Shown one piece after another: positions 7,778 through 18,700 of a DNA stretch of 58,206 nucleotides (the first letter of the stretch is position 1; the number at the start of each line of letters is the position of its first letter). Origin of the DNA: a virus. The DNA is taken from positions 1 to 58,206 of the IMG/VR virus record IMGVR_UViG_3300017744_005100; one strand, 5' to 3'. The translations under genes and the position numbers were made by a program. The notes beneath the pieces are model-generated. The model was given only the letters and a program-made list of their open reading frames with translations. It made no database searches and was not told the origin of the DNA.

Positions 7778-8776
7778 TTATACCTTTCTAATAATCTCTA
7801 GTGGAACTGTTAGTGTGTATCCATAAACAAATGATGCAACCTTAACACTTGTTTGAATAACCTCCATTTCAACACCAGTGGAGGCATAGTCTGCTATGTT
7901 GCCAATTTTATGATCAGCGAACATGTTGTCTTGGTTTAACGAGTTAACTGCAAAGGTTGTAGCTAACAAGTTTGGGGTGCTTGGTCCCTGGAATGGTCCT
8001 TGGATATTTGATACAGATGGACCATTGACAAATAATCCTGGTTGGTTTGCCTTTGATACAGGATATGTTCTTAAAAACTGATCTGCCGAAAACAAATTTG
8101 ATGTAGCGGCTGCTGGTACAATACTAGCTCCAAGAGGGGGTTGACCGATTGGCGGGTTCAAGTTGGCTGGTGAAACCAACTTTACAAATCTATCATCTAG
8201 AATAACATTATATTTGTTTTCGTCTAAAGATGAGTCCAAAGCTGTCTTTGAGTCGCCTTCTGGACCATTGGATGTAGCACTGTCAATTCCAAGTGGTGTT
8301 CTCACACGAATGCCAAAAGATGCATTGTCTGGCGATCTACCATCAATAAAGCCGGATGCAAGACCAGTGGTAGCTGAGGTTAGTGAATCGTATGTCGCTT
8401 GATCTGCAACAATTGCAAATGCATTTCGATTGGTGGCGAAAACTGAATTTGGATTTTCATTACCAGTTGTATCTAATTTTAGCTTTGGGAGGTAAAGCAG
8501 TTGAGGATCACCATTTGCTGATGTAAGAGTGAAAAGTTTTGTTTGTAGAGAGATGGATGCATCTGTATGAGCAATCTCAATTGGTGTTTGTAAAATATTC
8601 AAATCATAATAAGCTGAACCACTAGTGTTGGTTGAATCGTAAAGACCATAGTTGATCTCCTGATCTCCAAAAGCATACTTTACAGGTTTGAATGTTCCTG
8701 CTGCCAATCTTTTTCTACCTACAGATGTTAGTACAACATCTAATAGGATATCTCCGCTGTTATCTAAAAAAGCCAT
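7778..8776 (-). CDS. Virion structural protein with 'LDVVLTxxGR' N-terminal module
   Basis: This 332-residue protein starts with a module, about residues 5-42, containing LLDVVLTSVGRKRLAAG and then FKPVKYAFGDQEINYG. The same module starts the 285-residue protein at 14884-15741 (LDVVLTKKGR, FKPAFYEFYDSEIIY). To my knowledge similar N-termini occur in structural proteins of other marine T4-like phages. The module is probably a shared docking fold that attaches different bodies to the tail or baseplate. The ATG has the strongest ribosome site in the window, AAGGAGAGG with a 6-base spacer, which suggests a high copy number. Confidence 0.78.
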   Translation of the reverse strand: MAFLDNSGDILLDVVLTSVGRKRLAAGTFKPVKYAFGDQEINYGLYDSTNTSGSAYYDLNILQTPIEIAHTDASISLQTKLFTLTSANGDPQLLYLPKLKLDTTGNENPNSVFATNRNAFAIVADQATYDSLTSATTGLASGFIDGRSPDNASFGIRVRTPLGIDSATSNGPEGDSKTALDSSLDENKYNVILDDRFVKLVSPANLNPPIGQPPLGASIVPAAATSNLFSADQFLRTYPVSKANQPGLFVNGPSVSNIQGPFQGPSTPNLLATTFAVNSLNQDNMFADHKIGNIADYASTGVEMEVIQTSVKVASFVYGYTLTVPLEIIRKV

Positions 8777-8782
8777 ATTTTA

Positions 8783-8791
8783 CCTCTCCTT
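8783..8791 (-). promoter_or_regulatory. Strong ribosome binding site (AAGGAGAGG)
   Basis: AAGGAGAGG lies 6 bases upstream of the ATG at 8776, inside a 44-base gap (8777-8820) that is among the longest in the window. Such a strong site suggests high-level synthesis of the 332-residue structural protein. I see no convincing promoter in the rest of the gap. Confidence 0.65.
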
Positions 8792-8820
8792 CAAGTAAAT
8801 AGTGTTTCAACCTCAAATAA

Positions 8821-11800
8821 TTATTCTTCCACCTTAGTATCTATTAACTCTGACCTTTCTTCTATAACTTTTTTGAGTTTAGCTGATTTTACTTTTTGTA
8901 CTTCTTGTGTAAACTTCAAGTTAATATCGAATGCTCTCTTTGTTTTTTTAGACCTAACTCTAATTTTAAACTTTGGTGGTGCGTTTGTAACACCCTTAGT
9001 TTTTCCTGTTTTAATTGTTGAAAACAATTTTTTAGTTCCAATTTGCTCTGCATTTTGAGGAATTGTTTCATCAAAACTTGGCTTAATCTTAATTAGTTTT
9101 TTAAATGTCTTCGAAGCTGTTTTTTCCTCAATAATGACAAATTCATATGGTTTTAGATCAACATATGTGTAGCCAGAATCATTTACTAATTTAATTCTGT
9201 ATACGGTGCTTGCACCAGAATATAACCCTGTCAGGTCTCTAGTCCCGAATACATACCAGTAATCCTTGTTTGGCACTAAGTTATCAATTAACTCGCCAGA
9301 ATTCCATGAAATTTCTTGGAACTTTGAATTTGGACCAGTAATCAACTCAAACAAATCTTGGGGCTCATTATCAGTTCTTAAAACAATAACTGAGTTTAAA
9401 TCGTTCTGAGATGCTGCCAATACAAAGTCTTCACTCTTTGATTGTTCCTTCAATTTGGCTAGTACAGTCTCGCCATTATAGATTGACAAGAAGTCATCTA
9501 TTGGCTGTTGATAATCTTCACTCTGTACTCTCTCTTGGAATCTAATCAAAATTTTGTTATCGATGTCTGCTAAAGGAACAAAGGTTATGTCTGGTGGCAT
9601 TGGGACACGGGCAACAGTAGACACTTTAATATCTGTTATTGGAACTTCAACTGTTGACTTACTATCCATCTCATTAACAGTACAAGAGTAAGATTTGAAA
9701 GTTTTATTTGTTTGATTAACAGTTTTCTTTGTCTGACACCTGTTTATATTAGTTGACTCGTTTGCTGGTGAGAACAATACATTGTTAATTATTTTTTTGC
9801 CATCAATTGTTTTTGGACCGCCAGATCTAGTTGCAATTTCAATTTTGCTATCAAACGGAACATCGCCAAAGCCATCTGAATTTAGGTAACCGTATTTTTT
9901 ACAATCTAAAATATTTCCTAAAAACTCATTTTTATCAGAAATAACATTATACTCTCTCAATAGTTCTGTTAAAAGCTTCGATATTGTAGGGTGTCTTTTT
10001 GGATTATTAGTATCTGCTGCTCTACGACAAAGTAGGCAAAACAATTCATTTTTTCTTTTATTAAATGCTTCTTTTATTGATTGAGAGCCGATATTTATGG
10101 TTTCATCGACTCCAACCTCTGATAGTGTTTTAATTGGAATAACATTATTAATTTTAACAATTAAACCTTCTCCAAGTATTGGATCGTTTTTATATTTTAA
10201 AATTTGGTTATTTAGTCCTGCCAATTGCTCACCTTTGGTGGGAATAAATTTTTTATTTTTTGCCAAGTTGTATGCCCTGTAAAGGTAAACAGTCAAGAAT
10301 GGCATTTCATAAAAATATTGATCATTAAGGAATGGCAAAATACTGTTTGGCTTAGCTTTGCTAATTCCAAGATTAAAAACAGCAGGATCGGTAAGCCCTT
10401 TTACATTTTTTAAAAATACTCCGACTGCATCATCTTTACTATTTCCTGGTCCTAAAAGATCAGAAAATTCTTTCAAAGTTAAAGATCTATCTAAGTTATC
10501 TTCAGTTTTTTCAACTTTTTTCCAAAAAGTTTTAGCTTCGTTAAGACCAAAATCATTTTCTAATGATATTGAAAGTTTATCATCTATATCTTGTTGACTA
10601 CCTTGTATTTGGTATAACTGAGACCCTTTTGTAATATTTGTAAATCTACAACATGGGTTAATAAACTGGTCATCTTGATCAACATTGTCTACAATGATCT
10701 GCTTTGTTGTGCCTGGAACGATTGTCTCATCAAACTTTAGTTTGCCAGGAGTATAGCTATAAAACTTGCCATCAACCTCATAAACACCAAAGACTGTATA
10801 GTAATATGCTTTTCCATAAATAACTTGAGAATCAAATAAGGTTAGTTCTTTATCCTCGTCCGCCTGCTGTACATCAATGTAAAAGTTTTGAATAATACTG
10901 TTTGTATACTGCTCTGCCGTTACATCATTAGCATATGGATCAAATGGAAGGGTGCTCTTTACAACTCTAAGACCAGAAAGTCTAGAGTTTCTATGTAATT
11001 CAGCATCAAATGCTGAAATTGAGGGGAAATGTGTAGGTCCAAACTTAAAACTTTTAATTAAAAGCTGATACATTTCACTCATGTTGTAGTTTGTGAAAGA
11101 ACCTTTGCCTTGTTGGATGGTAAAAGTCGCTGTGTTGGCAAACCTTGGATCATAAAAGCCAAACAAGAGATCTGCCAATCTTTCATAGCCAAATGCAGCG
11201 GCACCATTTAAGTATTTCTCTATAAAGTTTGTTCCTATGTTTGGTTCTTCAACAAAAGAAAAGTTATTTGATGTTCCATTTGAAATAATTGTGGCAGGTA
11301 TTTTAAATTGATTTTCAATTACATTTTTCTTACTATCTGTAAGTTTAAAAAGATTTTCAGATACTAAAAATGATTTTGCTAGGTCAGGATCAACTACTAA
11401 ACTGTCTCCGAGTCTATAATTTAATAACGAGTTCCTAACAACTTCTGCTTGTTTCTCTGTGGCACTCCAAGCATGTCTTAGGAAAGAAGTCTCTGTAATA
11501 AGTTTAGCTAGTTGCTCATAACTGCCAATTGAGCTATAGTTTAATGGAACTGCAAAGTCATTATCGTTAGATGGTCTGTTAACAATGCTCTTATCAGTTT
11601 TGATATAATCAATTATGTTTCTTTTATTTTTTGGCAACTTTGGTATTGAAATTGTGACAATGTTGTATAGTTTTTCTACTCCAATATTGCCCTCACCGCC
11701 TGGGTCTAACACTGTTGCATTAATATCCGCTGATTTTTCGCCGTTATAAATAATATTTTTTAATTTATCAACAACAGTGACACCACTCTCATTGCTTGCT

Positions 11801-12651
11801 TGCTCAACAAACTCTTCGTTATTTGGTCCAGTTAATTTAACCTCTTTTAACAAAAGTTCTTTTGTTCCTGCAACTTGATATTGCTCAAATGCATATGCAT
11901 ATGTTAAACTAGTCTCATCTTTGCTGGCATCTAGCTCGCCATTAGTAAAAAATTCATCGCCATTTGAAACATCAAATGTGTTTAAAAAATTTGATGCAAC
12001 TCTAGCTGATATACTAAATTCATCTAAATCTTTTACTACAAAGTTTCTATCCTCAAAGAAATCTCCAGCATTACTTTCTTGCTGTTTATTTATCAATTCA
12101 AATATTCTATACAAAGCCCTAAGAGCTTTATTGCCGTCATCAGACATTTCACCTACTTCGTTAAGAGTGAATTTATCATTTTGTAAAACTTTATCACTTA
12201 GTTTTATTGTTACTTGACCGGCATCAGCAACTGTGCTGTCAAACAAAGACATTCTTGGTGTAAATGGGATAGGTAGCTCAATAAATGGCGGATCTCCGAT
12301 ACCAGCTTGGGGATTAATAACAACAAATTTTCCTATGCCTAAACCTGTAACTCTTCGGAGTAAATCTTTAAAATGTTCGCCTTGAATTTGTGTAAAGTCA
12401 CCTACTGGATTTTCTTTATTCTTGTCTTTTTCCAAGCCACTGGCGGCAGGGAAAGCATTAACAAATTTGACATTGTTACCACCTGTCAAGCCTTTAAAAT
12501 AAAGATCTAAAATAAACTGTACTGGATCTTCTAAAGCTCCAATATTACCAGCCGGAATAAAATACTCTTTAAGGTTTGCTAAATCTTGTTGTGTAATTTC
12601 TTCAAAGTTATTAAAAAAGAATAGTTTTGTAGGTTTAAAGTTTTCTGCCAT
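8821..12651 (-). CDS. Large tail/baseplate structural protein, function unknown
   Basis: This 1276-residue protein has no signal peptide or membrane segment and no enzyme motif that I can see. It alternates helical, Lys/Glu/Asn-rich stretches with beta-rich ones. Segments such as KDYWYVFGTRDLTGLYSGAS and ITDIKVSTVARVPMPPDITFV look like fibronectin-III-type strands, common in phage tail proteins. The basic, helical end (about 1215-1276) is Lys-rich. The start sits one base after the stop of the 746-residue gene. It lies in a run of structural genes downstream of the gp6/gp25-like baseplate genes, so a peripheral baseplate or fibre-base role is likely but not shown. Confidence 0.7.
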   Translation of the reverse strand: MAENFKPTKLFFFNNFEEITQQDLANLKEYFIPAGNIGALEDPVQFILDLYFKGLTGGNNVKFVNAFPAASGLEKDKNKENPVGDFTQIQGEHFKDLLRRVTGLGIGKFVVINPQAGIGDPPFIELPIPFTPRMSLFDSTVADAGQVTIKLSDKVLQNDKFTLNEVGEMSDDGNKALRALYRIFELINKQQESNAGDFFEDRNFVVKDLDEFSISARVASNFLNTFDVSNGDEFFTNGELDASKDETSLTYAYAFEQYQVAGTKELLLKEVKLTGPNNEEFVEQASNESGVTVVDKLKNIIYNGEKSADINATVLDPGGEGNIGVEKLYNIVTISIPKLPKNKRNIIDYIKTDKSIVNRPSNDNDFAVPLNYSSIGSYEQLAKLITETSFLRHAWSATEKQAEVVRNSLLNYRLGDSLVVDPDLAKSFLVSENLFKLTDSKKNVIENQFKIPATIISNGTSNNFSFVEEPNIGTNFIEKYLNGAAAFGYERLADLLFGFYDPRFANTATFTIQQGKGSFTNYNMSEMYQLLIKSFKFGPTHFPSISAFDAELHRNSRLSGLRVVKSTLPFDPYANDVTAEQYTNSIIQNFYIDVQQADEDKELTLFDSQVIYGKAYYYTVFGVYEVDGKFYSYTPGKLKFDETIVPGTTKQIIVDNVDQDDQFINPCCRFTNITKGSQLYQIQGSQQDIDDKLSISLENDFGLNEAKTFWKKVEKTEDNLDRSLTLKEFSDLLGPGNSKDDAVGVFLKNVKGLTDPAVFNLGISKAKPNSILPFLNDQYFYEMPFLTVYLYRAYNLAKNKKFIPTKGEQLAGLNNQILKYKNDPILGEGLIVKINNVIPIKTLSEVGVDETINIGSQSIKEAFNKRKNELFCLLCRRAADTNNPKRHPTISKLLTELLREYNVISDKNEFLGNILDCKKYGYLNSDGFGDVPFDSKIEIATRSGGPKTIDGKKIINNVLFSPANESTNINRCQTKKTVNQTNKTFKSYSCTVNEMDSKSTVEVPITDIKVSTVARVPMPPDITFVPLADIDNKILIRFQERVQSEDYQQPIDDFLSIYNGETVLAKLKEQSKSEDFVLAASQNDLNSVIVLRTDNEPQDLFELITGPNSKFQEISWNSGELIDNLVPNKDYWYVFGTRDLTGLYSGASTVYRIKLVNDSGYTYVDLKPYEFVIIEEKTASKTFKKLIKIKPSFDETIPQNAEQIGTKKLFSTIKTGKTKGVTNAPPKFKIRVRSKKTKRAFDINLKFTQEVQKVKSAKLKKVIEERSELIDTKVEE

Positions 12652-12652
12652 C

Positions 12653-14893
12653 TTATACTGCCAAAATAAAATATCTGTTATAAATAGATGTCCTTAACAG
12701 TTCTGGAGTTTCTATTCCATAACTTGCATTCTTATATGTATCAATAAGACATAGGTGGTTTGTGTTTTCCTCTAGCGAGGTTAGTTTATCATAATCTAAA
12801 ACAACAAAACTACTATCTTCCTCGGAGTATACTTTAACACAAAATACAGATTTAAAGTTGTGGTAAATTAACCCAAAGTTGGTTATTTGATTTAAAAGGT
12901 TTTCTCTTCTCAAATATGCAGGCTGTTCGTCCCCTGTGTTTGTTGAATAAAACGATGATAGGAATTGTGCTTGAATTGGTAAATCTTGTTGATTCGCAGC
13001 CTCTTCAATCGCATAGTATGGTTCATAGAAGTCATTGTTATGTAATGCTTTAACTCTATTTAAAAGTGCATAAGCTATTAGGCTATTACCAATAAAGCTT
13101 TCCTTATTAACTGTTCTTTTGGTCAATGCTTCATTCTCTGGTATATCTAACCTAATCGGTCCATCACATAAATTTGTTGTTAGTGTGGTTGGTACTTGAA
13201 AAGTTTTTACAATATTGTCCTTGATTGCTAAAGCAGAGTTTGCTGTTAGTGCCACTCTAAAATTAACATTTTGTGCCACACTTAAACTGTTTAGTGTAAA
13301 GTTGTTTTGTTCTGTCCTATCTTCTGTTAGAACTTCTTGCTTAGTTAATCCGTCTATCTTCTTAGAGGGATACACAATAGGATCTTTGTCTATATTTTTA
13401 TTTATGATGTCATTAAATGAATTTAAGTATCTTAAAGTATCATCATAGGAGATGTCTTCTAATGGCGAGGACTCATTATTTAGTGCCTCAACTCCATCGA
13501 TTGTAAGATTTAAAGAAGTTAAATACCCAAAATAATTGTTAACTATTTGTTCTTCGCTAAAATATTTTGATGCCTCAGAAAGACCCCGACCAAGTAACTC
13601 TTCCCTGCTGAATGTACCAACCAAATCAGCCTTCTCTTCTAACACATTTACACCAAAGTTTATTTTAGAAATATCGATAATTCTTCCAAAATCCTTATTG
13701 ATTGAATTATCTGTGTTGTCTAAAAGATGTTTAGCCTCTAATGAATTTAAAAGCACATTATAAATTTTCTCATTGATATTAAGTAAAATTCTTCTAACTT
13801 CATCATTTAAGTTAATTGATTCGCTATTATCATAAAATTTAAAAACATCATCAATATTTTCCGATGTCTGTCGGATGTAGTCTTTAAATGTGTCTATTGT
13901 ATTTTTTGTTTGGAAGCTAAATATTTCAATAATTGAACCGTTGTTTATTTGTAATTCTGAGAGAAAGTTATTTTCGTTCCTCAAAGCTGGCAATAAAATA
14001 TTATTTAGGTACTGAACTGTCGCATCAACAAAAGATACTTTTACATCGTATCCATATCTATTTGTTCTATCAAAATCTTTTGGTATTTTCAGAGATGCTG
14101 CATATGTTTCACCCATTACTTGTTTTAAGTTGCTATCAAAAGTACTTGGACTTATGTAAATGTTCTCATTGTCGTTATAAAAATATCCCAAAACATTTTC
14201 TACTAATGGTGTAGTCTCTAAATAATCATTGAATTCCTTATTTTTGTTTAAAAATTCAACAGAATTATTGTCTTTTGCAAATGACATTGAGTCTATACCA
14301 AAAAAGCATCCCAATGTGTTATCTGTTTTAAAGTGAAAAAATAAATCAGTCATATAAGAATAATTGTTCTTCTTATTAAAGTTTTTTGTAAAAAATTCTT
14401 CTTGCAACTCATATGGTGTTTTTTCTATAGATGAGTAGCTGGTCTCGTCTGCTATTGTGTAATCAACAAACTCTTTGTTAACAATTGACTTATTTTTAAT
14501 AATAACATCTTTAAAAATTTTATTGTAAGCTAACTCATTACCCTCGTTATATATCTTGACATACGAAAATAGTGAATCAAACTTATTCTTGAGATTGACT
14601 CCTACATTAACTAATATGCCATTGTTTGTCTGAGTTGCGACATCGATTAGATCATATGTGTTTTCTTCTTTGTAGTAGCTTGTAGGGACTAAATCAATAT
14701 CTTCCGTATATGAGAATCCAAAGGAAATTTTTGAATCTATGAAAGTTTCTTGTATCTCAATATCGCTAATCAAAAACTGACACAAAATTCTTTTATCACC
14801 TAGGTTAGATGCTAGTTCATATGACAATGATTCTAGTTTAATGTCATTGTTTGTTACTGATTCTTGATTTAAGATTTCGATCATTATTGACAT
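12653..14893 (-). CDS. Large structural protein, function unknown
   Basis: This 746-residue, Asn/Lys/Glu-rich protein has no motif I recognise. It starts MSIMIEILNQESVTNNDIK and has no signal peptide. It overlaps the end of the 285-residue gene by ten bases and ends one base before the 1276-residue gene starts. These three and the 2700-residue gene upstream form one coupled block, so it is probably part of the same distal tail structure. It is rich in Asn and in acidic residues, with a probable helical region at about 300-420. I do not assign a T4 equivalent. Confidence 0.65.
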   Translation of the reverse strand: MSIMIEILNQESVTNNDIKLESLSYELASNLGDKRILCQFLISDIEIQETFIDSKISFGFSYTEDIDLVPTSYYKEENTYDLIDVATQTNNGILVNVGVNLKNKFDSLFSYVKIYNEGNELAYNKIFKDVIIKNKSIVNKEFVDYTIADETSYSSIEKTPYELQEEFFTKNFNKKNNYSYMTDLFFHFKTDNTLGCFFGIDSMSFAKDNNSVEFLNKNKEFNDYLETTPLVENVLGYFYNDNENIYISPSTFDSNLKQVMGETYAASLKIPKDFDRTNRYGYDVKVSFVDATVQYLNNILLPALRNENNFLSELQINNGSIIEIFSFQTKNTIDTFKDYIRQTSENIDDVFKFYDNSESINLNDEVRRILLNINEKIYNVLLNSLEAKHLLDNTDNSINKDFGRIIDISKINFGVNVLEEKADLVGTFSREELLGRGLSEASKYFSEEQIVNNYFGYLTSLNLTIDGVEALNNESSPLEDISYDDTLRYLNSFNDIINKNIDKDPIVYPSKKIDGLTKQEVLTEDRTEQNNFTLNSLSVAQNVNFRVALTANSALAIKDNIVKTFQVPTTLTTNLCDGPIRLDIPENEALTKRTVNKESFIGNSLIAYALLNRVKALHNNDFYEPYYAIEEAANQQDLPIQAQFLSSFYSTNTGDEQPAYLRRENLLNQITNFGLIYHNFKSVFCVKVYSEEDSSFVVLDYDKLTSLEENTNHLCLIDTYKNASYGIETPELLRTSIYNRYFILAV

Positions 14894-15741
14894 TCTTCAC
14901 CATCTTCTTCTTGTAAGGCATTATAAATAGAAATTTCTTTGAAATTACTTTCGAATCTAGCCTCTTCATCAAACAACACATTTAGGTAATTTTCTACAGA
15001 GTCTAGGTCTTCAAAATCTTCTTTATCAAAATATAGTCTTTTTAGAGACTTATTCTTTTCAACATTGCCTTCTGTATCTACTACCTCATATATTTCAACT
15101 TCAAACTCTGGACTCTCCCCAGATGAAAAAACATTTGCCTCTTCAATTGAAAGTAAAAGATCTTCATTCCCTTTATCAAAGTAAAGACTTGAAAGGGTGC
15201 CGCCGCCTTTTATTTTTTGCTGTAATTGGTATAGTTTATACTTTACATTAACATAAAACTGTGGAATTCTTTCTTCGTTTGTGTTCACACCATTTAATGA
15301 AGAGGACGAAATAACAATATTGTTTATATCAGTCGTAATAATCTCAGCTTCAGATGTTGAAAAAACATCACTGGCTGGTAAATATTCCCCTTCGTAAAAC
15401 TGTATTGACCATGCAGGAGCATTTTGAGTTCCAATCTCATATGAGCCAATTGGGTTTTTTAAGTTCATCGAAGGAAGTTCTGTATCGTTCTCTTCAATCA
15501 ATAATTGACCTGGAGTTGTATTTTTCGAAAACAAAGATACTGTTGATTTTTGATATAAGCCATCTTTAATTCTTTCTGAGGAGCTATTCTGATTCTCATT
15601 ATTACTCGCATCATAAATGATTTCTGAATCGTAAAACTCATAAAATGCCGGTTTAAATTTATTTATCGACATTAACTCCCTACCCTTCTTTGTTAGAACA
15701 ACATCTAACACTTCTTCTTTTTTATCAAAAATGTCAGCCAT
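14884..15741 (-). CDS. Virion structural protein with 'LDVVLTxxGR' N-terminal module
   Basis: This 285-residue acidic protein begins with a module (VLDVVLTKKGRELMS, then FKPAFYEFYDSEIIYD) clearly related to the start of the 332-residue protein at 7778-8776. After the module the two proteins differ. The C-terminal half is Glu/Asp-rich (EEANVFSSGESPEFEVEIYE) and the protein ends with acidic residues (EEDGEECQ). It lies directly after the 2700-residue gene, with TAATG overlap. The repeated module suggests an adaptor that joins different parts of the tail to one type of docking site. Confidence 0.72.
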   Translation of the reverse strand: MADIFDKKEEVLDVVLTKKGRELMSINKFKPAFYEFYDSEIIYDASNNENQNSSSERIKDGLYQKSTVSLFSKNTTPGQLLIEENDTELPSMNLKNPIGSYEIGTQNAPAWSIQFYEGEYLPASDVFSTSEAEIITTDINNIVISSSSLNGVNTNEERIPQFYVNVKYKLYQLQQKIKGGGTLSSLYFDKGNEDLLLSIEEANVFSSGESPEFEVEIYEVVDTEGNVEKNKSLKRLYFDKEDFEDLDSVENYLNVLFDEEARFESNFKEISIYNALQEEDGEECQ

Positions 15742-18700
15742 TATTCTTCATCTCCGTCGTATTCTAAGCCTATGTCAACCTTTGCCATTTCTATTAGAGA
15801 GTAAAAATCATGTGGATAATTGTATCCCAAAACAGGATTGTTTGGTTCTGTGCCATAAATTGATTTATTTTTAATATCATCGTAAGTAAAATTTCTTCGA
15901 TATTTTGCTTTAAATATTTTAAATCTCATTTCTTTTGGTAGCTTACCACCAAAAATATCATTATTTAAAACACTTGGACTAATAATTTCACCCTCTTCAA
16001 TTTTATGATTAATATTAAATTGTTCCATGGCAACTTTGGTGCCAGCACTTGGTAGCACACCTTGCCACCACTTTGATAAGTCTTCTTGGCTTAAATTTTC
16101 TGTTACTTCAAAAATATACATCGCAAAAGGTGGCAATATTTGTCCATATTCATCCTGTTCTAAGCGGTGTGCGGATGCATCTCTAGCATCCATGTAATTT
16201 AATCTTGGTGGTAAAATCAATTCTCTCTGTGTTGCCAACATAGTTGATAACGAGCCTCGATTATCCTTGTCAATATTGCTGTAAGCTCTTTCAAATTGAT
16301 CTATAGGGTAGTGGAAAAATGTCTCTTCCTGACACTCGTTTGTTACAAAAGGTATCACAATCAAAAATTCTTTAAGTTCGGCTGATTTTGACAATTGACT
16401 TACAACTTTTTGTTCTATTTCAAATCCAACGGCGGTAGCTAATGAACCAGTAGTTCTAGCCGCACTAGTTTCTGGACCTCTAGCAAATAATTTTAATCCA
16501 CTGTTTGTGTCTGTTGAATATTGATGCCACACACCTCTATTAACATCAGTTATGGCATCGCCGTCGCCGCCTGATGTTCCATCTGGGTAAAGTGCTGTTA
16601 CACTAACATAGTTGTGTGTGGGGCATTCCCACCTTAGTGTTGGTGTCCATTGCCCAATATTATTTGACACAAATAAATCAACACCAGCTTCAATTGTCAT
16701 AAATGGAGAACTGGAATTTACAGATGATGTGCCAAAGCCTTTAGCTAAGGTAAGGTCTGCGTCGTCCATTTGTTTATTTTTATATGTTTTTGTTGAATAA
16801 AACATTATGTCATTTAATGTAGGATCTCTATCAGTTACAGCAGTTCTAAATGAATTATAGTCAAAATTAATATTTACAATTGCTTCATTGTAAGCCCAAG
16901 AGGCATTTGGCTGGACATATCCGTTTGTTCTTCTAATTTCTTCATTTTCTAAGCCAACCCAATCAAGACCACCACCAGTTGTTGATAGTATCGATTGATA
17001 ATAGCAGGAATGTACTGCATATGGATATCCATTAGCAGACGGATCATCGTGATTTGAAAAATTGGACTTTTTAGAGACTACAATATCTAAGCTATAATTA
17101 TCAAAGTTTCCTTGTGTAAATTTCCACTCTGATTCTGGTTTACTTTTAATTGATGTAAGAACTGAATCTTCAATAAATGTATCTACTACACCAGCATAAA
17201 AGTTAGATGCTGCCAAACCATAATTTGAATCAATATACCCAACAGAAGCAGTGGAATTAAATGTATTTTCATAGTCATTTTCAACAATTAAAGATGACGG
17301 ATTCAAATAAGAGGCTGGATCTATGATCGCCTCAAATGGAATTCTATTCCACTTTTGGTTATTAGCATCCTCAATCTCTCCCCCTGTGACTAAAGGTCCG
17401 TTAACCCAATTAGCACTATCAATAGCGGTACCGGCTCTAATTGATCCATAAGTCAATCTAGAAAATACAACATTGTTCAATGTTTGGAAAGAAGCAACAG
17501 ACCCAGCCAAAGTAGCATCGGGCTGTACAGACTGGCTAAATAATGTTGAAAGTTGTAAAGTCCTTTGTGATGGATAAAATCCATCATAAGGTAGTAGCTT
17601 TTTAGCTGCTGATATTTTTAATGAGATTGTTTTTGCATCTCTTTGTTGTATTTCTCTGACTATTTCAATCGCTGGAATATCATCTGAGTGGGCAAAGGTC
17701 TCCAAGAAAACATTGTTATTCTCTGTTGACTGACTTCCTGTTAAAGATAAAGACTGATAGTTGTCATTTAAAAGGTCGCGACCGGCATCAACAACACTTT
17801 CAACATATTCTGATATTCTGTATTCTGGTATAATTGAGTGATCTTTAGCAATAGTTCTTAATTCGCTATTCCATATAGAGTAGTTATCATCAAATGGTCC
17901 CTGCTGCGCAGAATCTACTGTCCCAAAATGAACTGTATTTCTAGGTAAACTAGATGTTATGTTAACAAATCCAGTAGAACCAGATAAGTAATATCTTCCG
18001 AACCTTACATTCAAATCTCCAATAGAACCACCTTGAGTTGCGGTGTCTTGGTCTCTATTGACCAATTCTCCTCTTTTTGTAGAATCTCCAATGTTATCTC
18101 CGTCAACATCCATTGACCACAATGAATAACTTTGAAAACCGCCACCTTCTTGTGACCCATTTAGTTTTGCAACTCTATCATCTAAAGAGTCTCGCCAATT
18201 AAAAATAAATGTATTTCTGTCTCTTACTTTTGATAAGTAAGCATTTGTTTCCTTTGGATAGATTGTCTCGCTGTAAAATAATGATATTAATTTAATATTA
18301 TTTACATTTTCTATTGTTGATTTACCAGTATATAAACTTGAAATGTTATAAAATAAAGAATCTCGCTTATCTAATATTTTAAAGTTTTTAGATGGGTACG
18401 GATTTCTTAAATCATCATTTACAGTATCATAATAATTTCCATAAAAATCATATTCAGATGCAAACGGGTAAGTCAAAATTAAATCTTTTTCTGTTGGGAC
18501 ACCACCAAACTTCTCCATGCTTTTTAACAAGTGTAACATTGGCTTGTATTTTGAAGAAACAGGAGAATGTACAACTCTCATTTCATCAGCAGCCGTTGAG
18601 GCAATGATAACATTATTTTCTTTTATGCTTCTTGCAATTGGATGCTCACCAGTTCTTCCTTGCTTGAAAGAAGGGTATCCATATGGTCCATTTATATTTA

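Noticed and set aside
8777-8820. Promoter or terminator in the 44-base gap
   Set aside because: Only a strong ribosome site is clear. No stem-loop with a T run and no convincing -10/-35 pair was found.
12679-12686. TATAAATA, a perfect T4-type late-promoter core
   Set aside because: It is on the plus strand, points away from every gene, lies within a coding region, and such octamers are expected by chance in this AT-rich DNA. I saw no convincing late promoter on the coding strand.
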